A DNA stretch of 64,000 nt from Sphagnum compactum. Lineage: Eukaryota > Bryophyta > Sphagnopsida > Sphagnales. This document shows, piece by piece, positions 34,917 to 46,406 of this stretch. Location: contig OZ234504.1 in assembly GCA_965153455.1 (NCBI GenBank), positions 4,588,001-4,652,000 of the forward strand, written 5' to 3'. Positions within the stretch are counted from its first letter, which is position 1; each line of letters starts with the position of its first letter. The position numbers and the translations under genes were made by a program. The notes beneath the pieces are model-generated. The model was given only the letters and a program-made list of their open reading frames with translations, did no database searches and was not told the origin of the DNA.

Positions 34917-37320
34917 CTCTCTCTCTGTTTTCAACAAACAATTGTCATAGCCATTTGAGGGGGGCAAAACAAAAGATAAAAGTTTCCATATTCAAAAAGT
35001 TCAAAGTTCACAAAACAGAAACCATAATCCTGCATATGTGATGAGCACCATCAAGAACAACAACAATGTACATTCTTCTTATTTTCATGGATGGTGATTT
35101 TTGTGGGATTCTTGTTTGCACCAGTGTCATTTTGGAGGGCATATTGCTGAAGCCTAACATGATTCTTCCAGGTATAAAAATGGAGCCAACCTACTCACTC
35201 ACTGATGCTCATTTGTAGAGATAAATTTTTGAATCTTCAGTCAAGCCATGCTTCAGAGAAAAAAGTCAGCATTTTTGTATCTAAAGACACACTTTATCTG
35301 GAACTTGATCTTGTTGTGACAAGAATGAACAAGTCATGTATGTAAGCGAGCAAGCAAGCAGATTGAAAACATAAAGTCTAAGAATGCTGAAGTGCAGTTG
35401 TTGGTCACAATGTCGGATTTGTTAACAGGATTGGATGTGCCAACACCACCTCCAGAAGAAGTAGCTCGCTATACTGTCCGCACCATGTTGCGCTCCATTC
35501 CAGCTGCTGTTCCTGGTATGATCCATGATCCTCTAGCCAAATTTTTTCTCACTTCTGTAATTTTTCACTAAATGCCCATTGACATAGTAAACTACCAGTA
35601 ATATATTATTCTTGTGTTACAAGGTGGTGGGTGTTTTTTTGCTCCTGAATTTATTGAGCTTACTCATTTCACTCTTCTGCATTTTGCGGTTTTTATTTGC
35701 ACCATCACATGGAAGATGGCATCAGTCAGTAAGTATGTGAAATCAATGCTGCGATGACTCCTGCATGCATGCACCACTTGAAGAAGAGTGAAATTTTTGG
35801 AACAGGTATTCACTTCCTTTCAGGTGGAATGAGTGAGGAAGAAGCAACATTAAACCTTCAAGCTCTCCAAGTACAATTTCTTTCCCTATACTAAGCATAA
35901 ATTTAATGATCCAGGCCATACACTCAAATGAGTAGAGCAAAGCAACAAACCCTTCGCTGTTGAGCCTTACCCCCAACAAAGTTTGTGCTGCATTTTGCAT
36001 CCCCTTTTTTCTATTGAGCTTTCTTAGCATTGTGAAATTTCTATCACACAACTATTCTTGAATCCATTTAACACACAATTTGTTGGGCTATGAATTTCGG
36101 GTTTTTTGGGTGTGCTACTAAACAACAGGCTTATGGACCCAGTCCTTGGTCATTGACATTTTCATACGGCCGTGCTCTGCAGTCCAGCACTCTCAAAATC
36201 TGGTCAGGAAAAGTAAGCACCTGAAACACACCCGGTGCCGACCCCTGTCTGTGTTTCTTTCTTTGTATTTCTAGCATGAATTGGGCATCAGACCTCTTGG
36301 CAGCATAAAATGTGTGCATAAAAGACTGCACAAACTTGGTTCACAGATTCAGTACAGACCAAAAATGAGTTTGAATGTTTTGCAGTCACATTACTCTCAA
36401 GATTTTGTTTGTTTGTTTGTTTGTTTGTTTCTTTTCTTTCTTTCTTTCTTTCGTTACTGGATATATGTGATTGTCATTTGTGTAGGAGGAGAATTGGAAG
36501 GCTGCACAGGACAGGCTTGTAGCACTTGCAAAAGCAAACTCAGAGGCACAGGCAAGGGATTCAAACCTCTGTTTTTCTCTCTTCCATTTCTTGCAAAAAC
36601 ACCACCGTCCTAATCTTACATACCAACAAAAACTGAAATTGCTTAAACGCTAAATCTTCAATCAACTCCACAGGCTTTGCAATCAGCTGCAGTGGTAGTG
36701 GATATCTCCTCTCTGTTGATGTTTGTAGCCTGTAATGCACTATGGAATGGTTGAGCCCCTGCCCATTATGTTGGGTAAGGCGCCAGGTTGAGCCCAACAT
36801 CTCCTAGCTTGCATGGCGCCTTACCCAACATAAATGGGCAACAGCGAGACCCTTCTGTGACAATAAGGTCTGGGACGGCAAATTGAACAAACTCAATATG
36901 TTCAACACTCATTTCAATCACTATTATGAGCGTATGACCAACACCAGAAGATTATGTCATCTAATGTGGTCAAGAGAATGACATAATCTGCCACAGCAGA
37001 CCTTACTTGTACTAGAGAATGGGTCATCAACGGCTCATTCTGTCGGGTAAAGAACTAAACCCTCACTGGGTGGGTGAGCTCACCTTGTGAGGGAACATCT
37101 GGCATCATTAACTGGTGTCAAGGTACTGCCGATTCTGGCTCCTAGCAAAGTCTGCGGCTTTGTTTGTGAATGTGGATTTCCTTGTAGATTCCATGACGGA
37201 AGTTATGGCTTTTGTTGTGCCTGGATCATTATGCAGCTCGGAAAGTACACAGGCCCACATCCATCACCTGGTGGAACTCGCATTCTTCAAGCTCTTAGAT
37301 TGGGTGGAGCTGGCAAATGA
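32586..37320 (+). CDS. Class I fructose-bisphosphate aldolase
   Basis: Twelve exons give 425 residues: 32586-32893, 33058-33142, 33632-33825, 34128-34257, 34566-34624, 34790-34858, 35125-35171, 35429-35515, 35806-35870, 36129-36212, 36486-36551 and 37237-37320, all in phase. The enzyme splits or forms fructose 1,6-bisphosphate in glycolysis or the Calvin cycle. Visible active-site residues are Asp94 in SDESN, Lys206 in FAKWR, Glu248 and Glu250 in VEPE, the Schiff-base Lys291 in LLKPNM, the SGG loop (332-334) and Arg363 in SYGRAL. The first 61 residues are Ser/Thr/Ala-rich and may be a plastid transit peptide, though a cytosolic form cannot be excluded. The last intron begins with GC (CAG|GCAAGG). 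The C-terminus, [20 protein letters not shown] plus six residues, lacks the terminal Tyr usual in class I aldolases and is encoded within a minisatellite. Confidence 0.93.
36757..36841. repeat. Long inverted repeat in the last aldolase intron
   Basis: The arm at about 36759-36783 (GCCCATTATGTTGGGTAAGG plus CGCCA) is matched in reverse complement by TGGCGCCTTACCCAACATAA plus ATGGGC at about 36815-36840, with one or two differences and a spacer of about 31 bp. A second, smaller inverted pair (AGATTATGTCAT / ATGACATAATCT) lies at about 36948-36988. These look like the remains of a small foldback or MITE-type insertion. Confidence 0.8.
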
Positions 37321-37538
37321 GCAAAAACCACACTCTTGGTGGAACTCGCATACTTCAAGCTCTTAGATTGGGTGGAGCTGGCAAATGAGCAAAACCACAC
37401 TCTTGGTGGAACTTGCATTCTTCAAGCTCTTAGATTGGGTGGAGCTGGCAAATGAGCAAAACCACACTCTTGGTGGAACTCGCATTCTTCAAGCTCTTAG
37501 ATTGGGTGGAGCTGGCAAATGAGCAAAACCACACTCTT
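37268..37538 (+). repeat. 67 bp minisatellite overlapping the aldolase stop
   Basis: The unit begins GGTGGAACTCGCATTCTTCA and ends CAAAACCACACTCTT. Copies start at about 37270, 37338, 37405 and 37472 (spacing 68, 67, 67). The first copy supplies the last 17 codons and the TGA of the aldolase. The other three lie in the 3' UTR. Confidence 0.95.
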
Positions 37539-40445
37539 GTGCAGATCATCATCGTACCACCGCGCAAAAGGTGTGTAAGATAAAATTGGCTTGAAATTGC
37601 TTTCATGTTTTTTCAATAATGTGAACAACTCGATATTATGTTATTGTGGAGTAAATTGATCGATTGTCAAATGAGAGAAGTACTTAACAATTAAGTCACT
37701 CACTTAACAATTTAGGTGAAGGACCCAACTTTAGAACCTTGCAAGATTTGAGGTACCCAAGATTTGGGGACTATTTCCCAATGTGTTCCCAATGTGTTCC
37801 CACTATGTTCCCTTTTAAGTTCTCAATGGGTTCCCACCCAGTTTTCACTATGGCCCCAAGTTCCCAATGTTCTCCCCAACATGTTCTCCATAGCACCTCA
37901 CTTATATCAGATATGCTTTGGCAAATGTTGTCCTCCTTTCATGTGGGCCAAAGGGGAAGGAACTCTATACTTCAAAATAGAACCTTCTATTTTGAAGAGC
38001 CTCCATAGTTTTTTTTTTTTTTTTTTTTTTTCCCGAGTGAGTGACGGGCCAATCAAATTGGCTCGTTGCAAAAAAAAAAAAAAAAAAAAAAAAGAAGAAG
38101 AACTTGGGAGGCAACTCATCTAATTAATAGGAGAGGCAAATAAGGTAGGAATTAAGGTCTTAAGAAGGACTATTAGTAGTAGTCCAGGCCAAAATAGTGG
38201 CATCCAATTTTAGGAATAGAATTTCCATGCAATCAATGAGAAATTGAGTCATAGGAGAGAGGTATATATGGCGACCTTCCTCAAAAGATTGTGCCAAAAC
38301 TGGCTATAAAGCCGGATAAGTAAACAACTGTAATCATGCTTCTATATCTTTGACTTCACACTCAAAACCAACCAAATATATTTGATAATTTTGTCTTTTT
38401 TTGCTGCCCCCCCCCCCACTCACTTTTGGGGGATTTCACAATGTCCGAAGGTCACGGGTACCCACTAGTATGGGTATAACAAGGCTTGATAGTTGCCTGG
38501 TTGTATAGGTATAATGAAATAATAAGAGCATCATGTTCAGTATGTGTCCCTGCAAACATGTTATTTCTTAGGTACGAGTTTTCGTTACCAGCCTACCCCA
38601 GCCAGAAAATTGAAACTGGGGCTGCAAAATAGGTGGGAGACTACTAATAGCAAACCACTTGGAGCAATCAAACTATTTACCCAATCAGAAACAGGAGGAA
38701 GCAGTCCGTAAATACCATTTGACTGACTGTGTTTTTACCTTACCCACCCTAAGGAAGGTCTCAATTATTTCGTCCTTAAAATAATCTTCAAAATAGTGAA
38801 ACGAATTTTTGTGAAAAAAATTATTATGGAAGTTTACATGTTGAAAATCATCATAATTATGATAGGGTTATTACACTCTAAAGAAATTTCATTACTCATA
38901 TTATATGACAATAGCCTATATAATAAATAGTAGATCATGGAAAATATAATAATTTTCAAAATTAAAAAAGGAATTAATCTTTTTTTTGGAAAATAAATAA
39001 TTTAAGTCCATTTTGCACCATTTTGAACATCCAAATTTTGTATATACTCTTCATTTATTTTTTGGCACGTTTTTCACACCAAGTTTTTTTTTGCTGAGAG
39101 GGGGTTGGTTGCATATCCCCAAAAGAAAAAGGGAAGGGAAAGGAAAGGAAAGGAAGGGGGGGGAAAGAGAAAAGGCGCCTCCTTTCTTTCTGCACCAGGG
39201 TTTTTCTTTTTGTCCATTATGTGATAAGCCAAACTGGCGATCACTCAGAAGAAGATTTAGTCAAATTTGGCTATAAACTAAATGTGAATTTAAAATAAAA
39301 TAAAGAATAGGTTTTTTTAATACATTTTGGCTACTTGCTGGAAAGCTTTTGTAAAAATATGGCGATTTTAAATAATTTTCTATTCAAAATCTGGCGAATT
39401 AGGGACCATTTTTTCACCCAAAAAAATCCTTTGTATTTGTCGAAATCATATTTTCAGGTCGAAAAAAAAAAAAAACTCTGTTCTGCACCGTTGTTGTTAT
39501 TCGTTGAGGGGTAGTTTCGTGCCGTTTCCATCGTTGGATTATGAATCCGACGGCTCCTGTTCCGCCTCACGTTACCAAGGCAAGCGCGGAGAGAGACGCA
39601 CACATCCGACCGCGCGCGCGCGCACAGACACACACACACCGCCGCGCTCTGCGCCGCACCTGCGTATCTCTGAGCTCGTCTCTCGCTGGTTTCTTCCAAG
39701 TCGCACGCCGCTCTTCGATCGCCTGTGCATCCCTGACGAAGTCTGCTATCTGGGAACCCTTTTTTCGCTTCTTGGGGTGCTGATCTGAGAAACTTGTTTG
39801 TATTTTCGTCAAATTCCTTTCTTCTGTCGTTTTGGGTTCGGAAGTCGCTTCGGCTGCTGCTGCTTCTGCTGCTGCTATGGCGCACGCTTGTCTTTTGCAG
39901 GGAGGGATCTGGAGTGAAGTGGACTGGAGTGGTGATCTTCTTGCTTAATTGAAGGGTGTTTTGTTTGTTTGTTTGTTTTTTTTGGGGGGGGGTTGCTGGA
40001 GAGGGCATGCGTGGTGGTGCGGTTGTAGATAGAGAGAGACGCGGAAAGTTTTGGAAGAGATGGGTACTCATAGCCCAGCACCCAGTTGCTTTTAGGCTTG
40101 ATGGGTGCTGCTGTTCAGTGGTGGTACTTACTCACATGTGGATGGTGCAAGTCTGGTCTGGTTGCAACAAGTGTGTTGGTGTAAGAAGAGGGTAGCAAGT
40201 GTTCATGGAGCGCACAGGTAAGGGGCACACATGTAAGTGTGCATGTGGGTATGTGAGCGTGGTGAAGAAGGATGCAGGCCCAGTTGCAGTACAGATCCGG
40301 TTCCGATCGCCCAGTTACATGGTATTGGGAAGAAGGGATTTGGAAGATTAGGGCTTAGGGTTTGAGGGGTGGGTGGGGTGCAAACGAGAGAGACAGAAAC
40401 AGAGACAGAGAGCAAGCGCAGGGGACAGAGTTCAGACAGGAAGAA
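37539..40445. other. Intergenic region before the HSP20-like gene
   Basis: The first part is AT-rich with a short CCCAATGTGTT repeat near 37780-37800, a C run near 38407 and a poly-A run near 39461. From about 39500 the sequence becomes GC-richer, with CG/CA dinucleotide runs at about 39611-39640. It probably contains the promoter and a long 5' leader of the gene at 40446, including short upstream frames. No separate gene is recognised. Confidence 0.5.
38009..38094. repeat. Poly-T / poly-A foldback
   Basis: A run of about 22 T and a run of about 24 A flank a spacer containing the imperfect palindrome GGCCAATCAAATTGGC. The whole 85 bp could fold into one hairpin. Confidence 0.85.
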
Positions 40446-41975
40446 ATGGAGGAAACTTTGCTCACCACTTTGTCCATGGATACGTTTGCACCACATGAGT
40501 CGTCGCAGCAGCAGCAGCAGCAAACGGGGCTGGGAGGAGGAGGACCGCCTGACATCAACTTGCCTTTGTCTGTGGAAATTAGTCCCTTGGACTCATGGGG
40601 TTCCAAACCCTCGGATTTGCTAGATGTAGGTTTGCTCCCTTCACAGCAGAATCACGATCTGGGGAGCTTGACATCTTCATACAAGGGAAAGCGATGGGTG
40701 CGGCGAGGGGATGCCATTTGGGGGGCATGGTTTTTCTTCAACCATTACTTCAGACCTGCACTGTCTGACAAGTGCCAGAACAAGCTGAACAGAGATGGGT
40801 TGCTTCTTGGCCCACTAGACAAGTCGGATTTGCGGCTGGATCTTTTCCTGGTTCAGCATGACATGGAGAATATGTACATGTGGGCTTTCAAGGAGAGGCC
40901 GGAGAATGCACTTGGTAAGATGCAGCTTCGCAGTTACATGAATGGCCATGCACGGTTCGGGGAACCCCAATTTCCATTTAGTGTAGATAAGGGATTTGCA
41001 AGGTCGCACCGAATGCAGAGGAAGCATTACAGAGGCTTGTCAAACCCACAGTGCGTTCATGGCATTGAGGTCGTACGTTCTCCAGATCTGTCAAATGTGT
41101 CTGACGATGACAAACGGCGGTGGATGCAATTGACTGGTCGCGATTTGAACTTCTTGATACCACCTGATGCAGAGGCTTTCTCAGAGTGGCGAAATCTGCC
41201 AAGCACTGACTTTGATTCAGAACGGATGAGCTTGTCTTCTCCCAGCAAACCTCCGAATGGGACTGTCAAGAAGCACACCTCTTCCAAGTTTGCTCAAATG
41301 AATGGGGAGACTTTGAACCTGACATGCGAATTGCCAAGCCCAGCAAGCAGCGACAGTCTTAGTTTGAATCCTGGAGGCAAGAAAAAAAAATCCCGACCTC
41401 TTCTACATACCGGACTTCTGCCATGTAGTAATGAAGTCGAATCTTGTGTTCCAATTGTGAACTCTGCAGGAATGGAGATGCAGTCAGGAGGCATGATGGT
41501 GGCACACAGTTTTCAGCCATGGTGGCTTTCCCATTTCTCAGGGGTGATGACAGAAGCTTGCGGACCTGTAACAGGTGCTAAGAGCATTTACGAGGATGAC
41601 AAAGGATATCTGATCATGGTGAGCTTGCCTTTTACAGATATGCAGAGGCTGCGTGTGTCATGGCGCAATACAGTGACACATGGTGTGGTCAAGATTCATT
41701 GTATCAGTACTGCTCGGACTCCATGTGTAACTAGGGGTGATAGGACCTTCAAACTTACTGATGCAAACCCAGAACACTGCCCTCCCGGTGAATTTGTGCG
41801 GGAGATTGGGTTGGCAACCAGGATTCCAGAAAATGCCGAATTGAAAGCTTTCTATGCAGAGGCATGTGCAGGTCTGGAGATCATGGTTCCCAAGCATCGT
41901 GGGTTTTCAGAGGAGAGAGAAGTGCGGGTGTTTCTACCTCCTCAATTGGGTCAAACTGAGGCGCTCTTACTCTAG
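40446..41975 (+). CDS. HSP20-like (alpha-crystallin domain) protein, plant-specific type
   Basis: A single exon encodes 509 residues starting MEETLLTTLSMDTF. The frame is open for 28 more codons upstream, but that part is a charged low-complexity translation of the leader, so this Met is preferred. Residues 1-78 are Ser/Gln/Gly-rich. From about 80 a strongly conserved plant block begins: GKRWVRRGDAIWGAWFFFNH, DLFLVQHDMENMYMWAFKE, QLRSYMNGHARFGE and RSHRMQRKHYRGLSNPQC. A variable Ser-rich linker follows. An alpha-crystallin/HSP20-like domain occupies about residues 380-487 (YEDDKGYLIMVSLPFTDMQR, LRVSW, VKIHCIS, and the late LEIMVPK). Family knowledge: these are annotated as HSP20-like chaperone superfamily proteins, but no precise function is established to my knowledge. 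They are much longer than ordinary small heat-shock proteins (about 150-200 residues). There is no signal peptide or membrane segment. Confidence 0.9.
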   Translation: MEETLLTTLSMDTFAPHESSQQQQQQTGLGGGGPPDINLPLSVEISPLDSWGSKPSDLLDVGLLPSQQNHDLGSLTSSYKGKRWVRRGDAIWGAWFFFNHYFRPALSDKCQNKLNRDGLLLGPLDKSDLRLDLFLVQHDMENMYMWAFKERPENALGKMQLRSYMNGHARFGEPQFPFSVDKGFARSHRMQRKHYRGLSNPQCVHGIEVVRSPDLSNVSDDDKRRWMQLTGRDLNFLIPPDAEAFSEWRNLPSTDFDSERMSLSSPSKPPNGTVKKHTSSKFAQMNGETLNLTCELPSPASSDSLSLNPGGKKKKSRPLLHTGLLPCSNEVESCVPIVNSAGMEMQSGGMMVAHSFQPWWLSHFSGVMTEACGPVTGAKSIYEDDKGYLIMVSLPFTDMQRLRVSWRNTVTHGVVKIHCISTARTPCVTRGDRTFKLTDANPEHCPPGEFVREIGLATRIPENAELKAFYAEACAGLEIMVPKHRGFSEEREVRVFLPPQLGQTEALLL

Positions 41976-44666
41976 GTACTATGGTCACAGTGCAGGCAAG
42001 TAGCAACAAAGTCATGTCTTTTGTATTATAATACACTTGTAGATTACCATTCATGACAGATTCGCTCTCCCTTGTCTTCAATTTGCCCACTGTATATAAT
42101 TTCTCCAAGCAACTAGTCTTGTGAGAGCAAGCATGCAATTGGTGAATTGCATATGCCTATGTGGATTATTATGCAACCATTGCAAGCAATATTTGTTCAA
42201 CTCCATAGTTGTTGAACCAAGTGGTGGGGCTGATTACGGGCTCCACATATATTCTTTACCCTTGGTTTGAACCTCACATTAAGGGAAGTTAAATGAAGGC
42301 CACAGATGCTTATTATCAGGTGACATGTTTCTTTCTTTCTGGGAATTCTCCACTTTATCATTGGCTCGAGGTGATGTGCAAATGGCACTGATGTTATCTT
42401 TTACAATTCTTTCTGTTTGATCTCTCCTGTTATTTTTGCAGCTGTAGATGGAATAGTGATCTTTTGTTTAATGTTAGTGCCTCTTGACATGGTTGTGATT
42501 CCCAAAGTTTTGGGTTTTTTTCACAACCAGTTTCAATGTCAGCAGATGTTGCTTTTTGTATGGTTCCTTTTAAGGCTGCCTGGGTTCTCATGTTTGGAAC
42601 ATTGCCATTCTGCGGACATACCCATGATCTGCCTGTACAGTTTTGCTGTTCCAGTGTATTTGACGCGCTGTCTCCATTGAGGTTAGTTCCTTTCACCTTT
42701 GTTGAACAAGATGAGTGCTTGTTTTTCTTTTGATGAAGTGTACATTTGTACAGAACTTTGAACCAGGAGTATGGGCTAAATTTCATTAGAAGGATTTTCC
42801 TCTGATTCATGTGCATGTTGTTAATGTGTACAGTAATTCCAGAAGGCAGGATAATGGTTGTCTCTTCCACAGATGCTGTTTTGTGAGTATATTTGTCTGT
42901 GCACCCCTTTTGGTGGTAGTTATAATTCAAAATATTCATTTCAAACCATGTTCTGACCATGTGACAAATGGGTTTACAATTTGTGAAGTTCCAAGTTTTG
43001 ATTTAGGGTTGACAATTTTTAATGGTACAAGAATTGAAGTTTGACACATTTGGAGATTTAGATGGTGAGAAGGAATTGACATTGGAAACATCTAGATAAA
43101 TGTGTCATAAAACATGTATAGTATTCGGTTCAAAGTTCTAGCCTGTTATCTACTTGTTTAAGGTCACTCATTTCAAGACTATGGGAAGCTAAGGGAAAGC
43201 TCAGGGCTTTCAAGTAAGTGGCATCTCTCAGCGATACTTGCATAAAGTCATAATTGAATTCCCTGGCATGGTCTTAACCCAGAATTGATGGCCAAAAATT
43301 TTCTTCAGATTGACTCCAATGCCACAGCAACATAAAATAACTCTCATATGTACAGAGAAATCTCCATACTCATGACTAAAGGTAACCACAACCAAACTTT
43401 CTCTCGGGTCAAAGAAAAGTATTATATGGGACTATAGAACATAAAGAAATCAACTTAGAACAGAAGCACTTGTTATAAACTATAAAACTAGCAGTATGAT
43501 CAGTAGCAACAGATTCTCAATTATTCAACGGTAATCATGACCAATGCAGTGTCCTTTTGTTACATGCAATCTCAATAGTAAGTTTCTAAGGTGGAAGACT
43601 ATAGCTGTTGATTCAATAGCACCCTAAATGGTGCCTGTAACCTCGTTCTACATGTGCTCACTCCCACAAACACAAAGAAAAACCATCCCTGTTTTTCTGA
43701 ATCCTACCTACAGCAATTTGATGAGGCTTCAAGGCAAACCTTCAAACAACATTGACTTTAGATCACTACCAGTGTGGACACACATAATTAGACTAATTGC
43801 TGGCAGATGTAAGATCTTACTCAAGAACTCAAAACTGCACAAACTCTACCCCAAGGATGTGATATCTAGAATGATGGATGTCCACTAAAATCTGGGCGTG
43901 TACCAAAGTTGTTTGCCCATTCTGGCCAATTGGAACTCCATTATTGTGAACTGAAGACTAATGGTATCTAAGTTGACATGTGCCGAACTCAACTTTCATG
44001 TCCTATTATGCAACATACAAACAACAACCCTCCGAAGGCATGCCAATGGAGGTTTCCAGCTCTCTTACCACATAACGCGTAACTTGACAGGAATCCTGCC
44101 ACACTAAAGCATAGTTTCAGTGCCTCAAAAGACCCTTTCAGGTGAAGGCCAAGTAGCTGAAGCCAACAATCAAACACAATTTACATAGAGCACCACCTTG
44201 CAGTAGACAAATATCAAATTCCCTGTCTCAGATGAGACATACACACAAACCATAAAGCATAAAACAAGTAGACAACTGAATCTACTGCAGTTGTCAACCT
44301 GCTATCCATTTCACAGAATAGGATCAGATCCTTGCATAGTGAGGCTACTTGTCACCAACAGAAACAAATGATTGGGCTTCTTAAAAGTGTGAGAGGAATG
44401 GTACACAAGTGTACATCACTAAGCTCCTACTCATGATCATGGCACTAGCAACAATTTGTGAACAGCAAATGCTGACTAAATTTAAATGTGCATCTCTGTT
44501 TACACCAGTTGGTTCCTTGGAGGAACAGATATAGCAGCAAAACTACAGTGTCATGCAACAAGGGTATCAAACTCTCACTCCCCATACATCTCTGAATTTA
44601 CACCTATCCAGAGTACATGCATTCAAAGATACCGGGCCAACTCAACTTATATCATACCTAAACACT
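41976..44666. other. Intergenic between convergent HSP20-like and EF-Tu genes
   Basis: This holds the probable 3' UTRs of both flanking genes and ordinary intergenic sequence. Open frames of up to 176 codons (minus strand, 42960-42430) have no domain, splice support or compositional sign of coding. Confidence 0.5.
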
Positions 44667-46406
44667 CTACTCCAAGATTTTAGAGATGACACCAGCACCA
44701 ACTGTCCTGCCACCCTCTCGAATGGCAAACCTCATCTTGGGTTCACAAGCTACAGGCATAATAAGGTTGATCTCTAAATTCACTCTGTCTCCTGGGACCA
44801 CCATCTTTGTCTCTTCACCCTTATCATTCTGAATTTTTGCTACTGATCCTGTGACATCTGTGGTCCGCAAATAAAACTGGGGCTTGTAGCCAGTGAAAAA
44901 CGGTGAGTGCCGCCCACCTTCCTCCTTCTTTAGGACATAGACTGAAGCCTCAAACTTCGTGTGCCCCTTGATGCTGCCAGGCTTTGAGAGCACCATACCT
45001 CTTTGAATATCAATCTTCTGGATACCTCGCAGCAAGAGACCCACATTGTCTCCAGCCTGGGCCTCATCAAGGAGCTTCTGAAACATTTCCAGACCTGTCA
45101 CAGTGGTGGTCCTGGTGTCCTTCAAGCCAACAATTTCTACAGTTTCCCCCATCTTCACCACACCCCTTTCCACGCGTCCTGTGGCCACAGTCCCTCGTCC
45201 TGTAATGGAGAACACATCCTCAACAGCCATGAGGAATGGCAATTCAACTTGCCGCTGGGGAATGGGTATGTAGGTGTCCACCTCGTTCATCAATTCGTAA
45301 ATCTTGTCAACCCATTTGTCCTCACCCTTCTTGATTTTAGGGTTAGCCATCAGAGCTTCCAAAGCTTTCAAAGCAGAGCCTGCCACAATGGGCACATCAT
45401 CACCGGGGAACTCATATGAGCTCAAAAGCTCCCGAACTTCTAGCACCACAAGCTCCAAGAGCTCCTCGTCATCAACCTATGCCAATTTTGGAAATGTCAA
45501 TGCCAAATCTTCAGAGCAAAATCCTAGGTCTTAAAATTGACGTCAATGCTGATTACCGCTTTGAGGTACACAATTGCAGTAGGGAAGAGACATGCTATCC
45601 AGAGACAACAAGGCACTGAAATGTGCAGCACGGCTATGGAACACAAGGAGCCAATTGCACAAGCATGAGACTACAAAGCACATAAGAGAAGACCAGACAC
45701 GACATACCATATCCTGCTTATTGAGAAACACCACCATGTTGGGCACACCGACTTGTTTGGCGAGCAGGATATGCTCCTTAGTCTGGGGCATGGGACCATC
45801 AGCACCAGAAACCACGAGAATAGCGCCGTCCATCTGCGCGGCTCCCGTGATCATGTTCTTGACGTAATCGGCATGACCGGGACAATCCACATGAGCATAG
45901 TGCCGACTCTCGGTCTCATACTCAACGGTAGCCGTATTGATGGTGATACCACGAGCCCGCTCCTCAGGTGCAGCGTCAATCTCGTCGTACTTCTTAGCCA
46001 CACTGCCTCCCACAGACGCCAAAGCCATGGTAAGCGCTGCCGTGAGAGTAGTCTTCCCATGGTCGACGTGTCCTATGGTCCCGATATTCACATGCGGCTT
46101 CTTCCGCTCAAACTTCTCACGCGCGGCACGCACAACGAGCGAGCCACCCCTCCTCCTCCTCCTCCTCCTCCCCTCCACCCTAGAAGACGACGACACCCGA
46201 ATCCCCGCCACAAACGCGCCTTGTCCGAAAGCGGCGGCAGAACTGAGCCAACTAGAAGCGGAAACTCCCGGTAGAGGACCACTTCCCGCTCGTCCATCAC
46301 TTGCAACTTTGCAACCCGAGGAGCAGACATCATCAGAGGAACACAGACTTCCAGAGACAACGGGACTACAGACAGCCACTCGACTAAGGCCAGCGCAGTA
46401 AGCCAT
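44667..46406 (-). CDS. tufA: Plastid elongation factor Tu, nuclear-encoded
   Basis: Two exons, 46406-45708 and 45476-44667, give 502 residues. Donor GATATG|GTATGT and acceptor GCATAG|GTTGAT join in phase 0. EF-Tu delivers aminoacyl-tRNA to the plastid ribosome. About 93 N-terminal residues are Ser/Ala/Arg-rich, including seven consecutive Arg (80-86), and form a transit peptide. The mature part starts near [19 protein letters not shown]. GTPase motifs are GHVDHGKT (112-119), the effector region RGITIN (152-157), DCPGH (174-178), NKQD (229-232) and the SAL motif in VAGSALKAL. The GTP-binding domain is followed by domains II ([13 protein letters not shown]) and III ([12 protein letters not shown]), ending [17 protein letters not shown]. 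The mature length is normal for bacterial and plastid EF-Tu and unlike cytosolic EF1A. The intron interrupts domain I just after NKQD. Confidence 0.97.

Noticed and set aside
36757-36841. Possible tRNA or microRNA precursor at the intronic hairpin
   Set aside because: There is no tRNA arm consensus. The hairpin fits a foldback element better, and a microRNA claim would need small-RNA data.
40362-40445. 28-codon N-terminal extension of the HSP20-like protein
   Set aside because: It is charged low-complexity sequence from a GA-rich leader; MEETLL at 40446 is the better start.
42430-42960. 176-codon minus-strand frame
   Set aside because: No recognisable family, no coding-like composition, and it lies in the 3' intergenic space.
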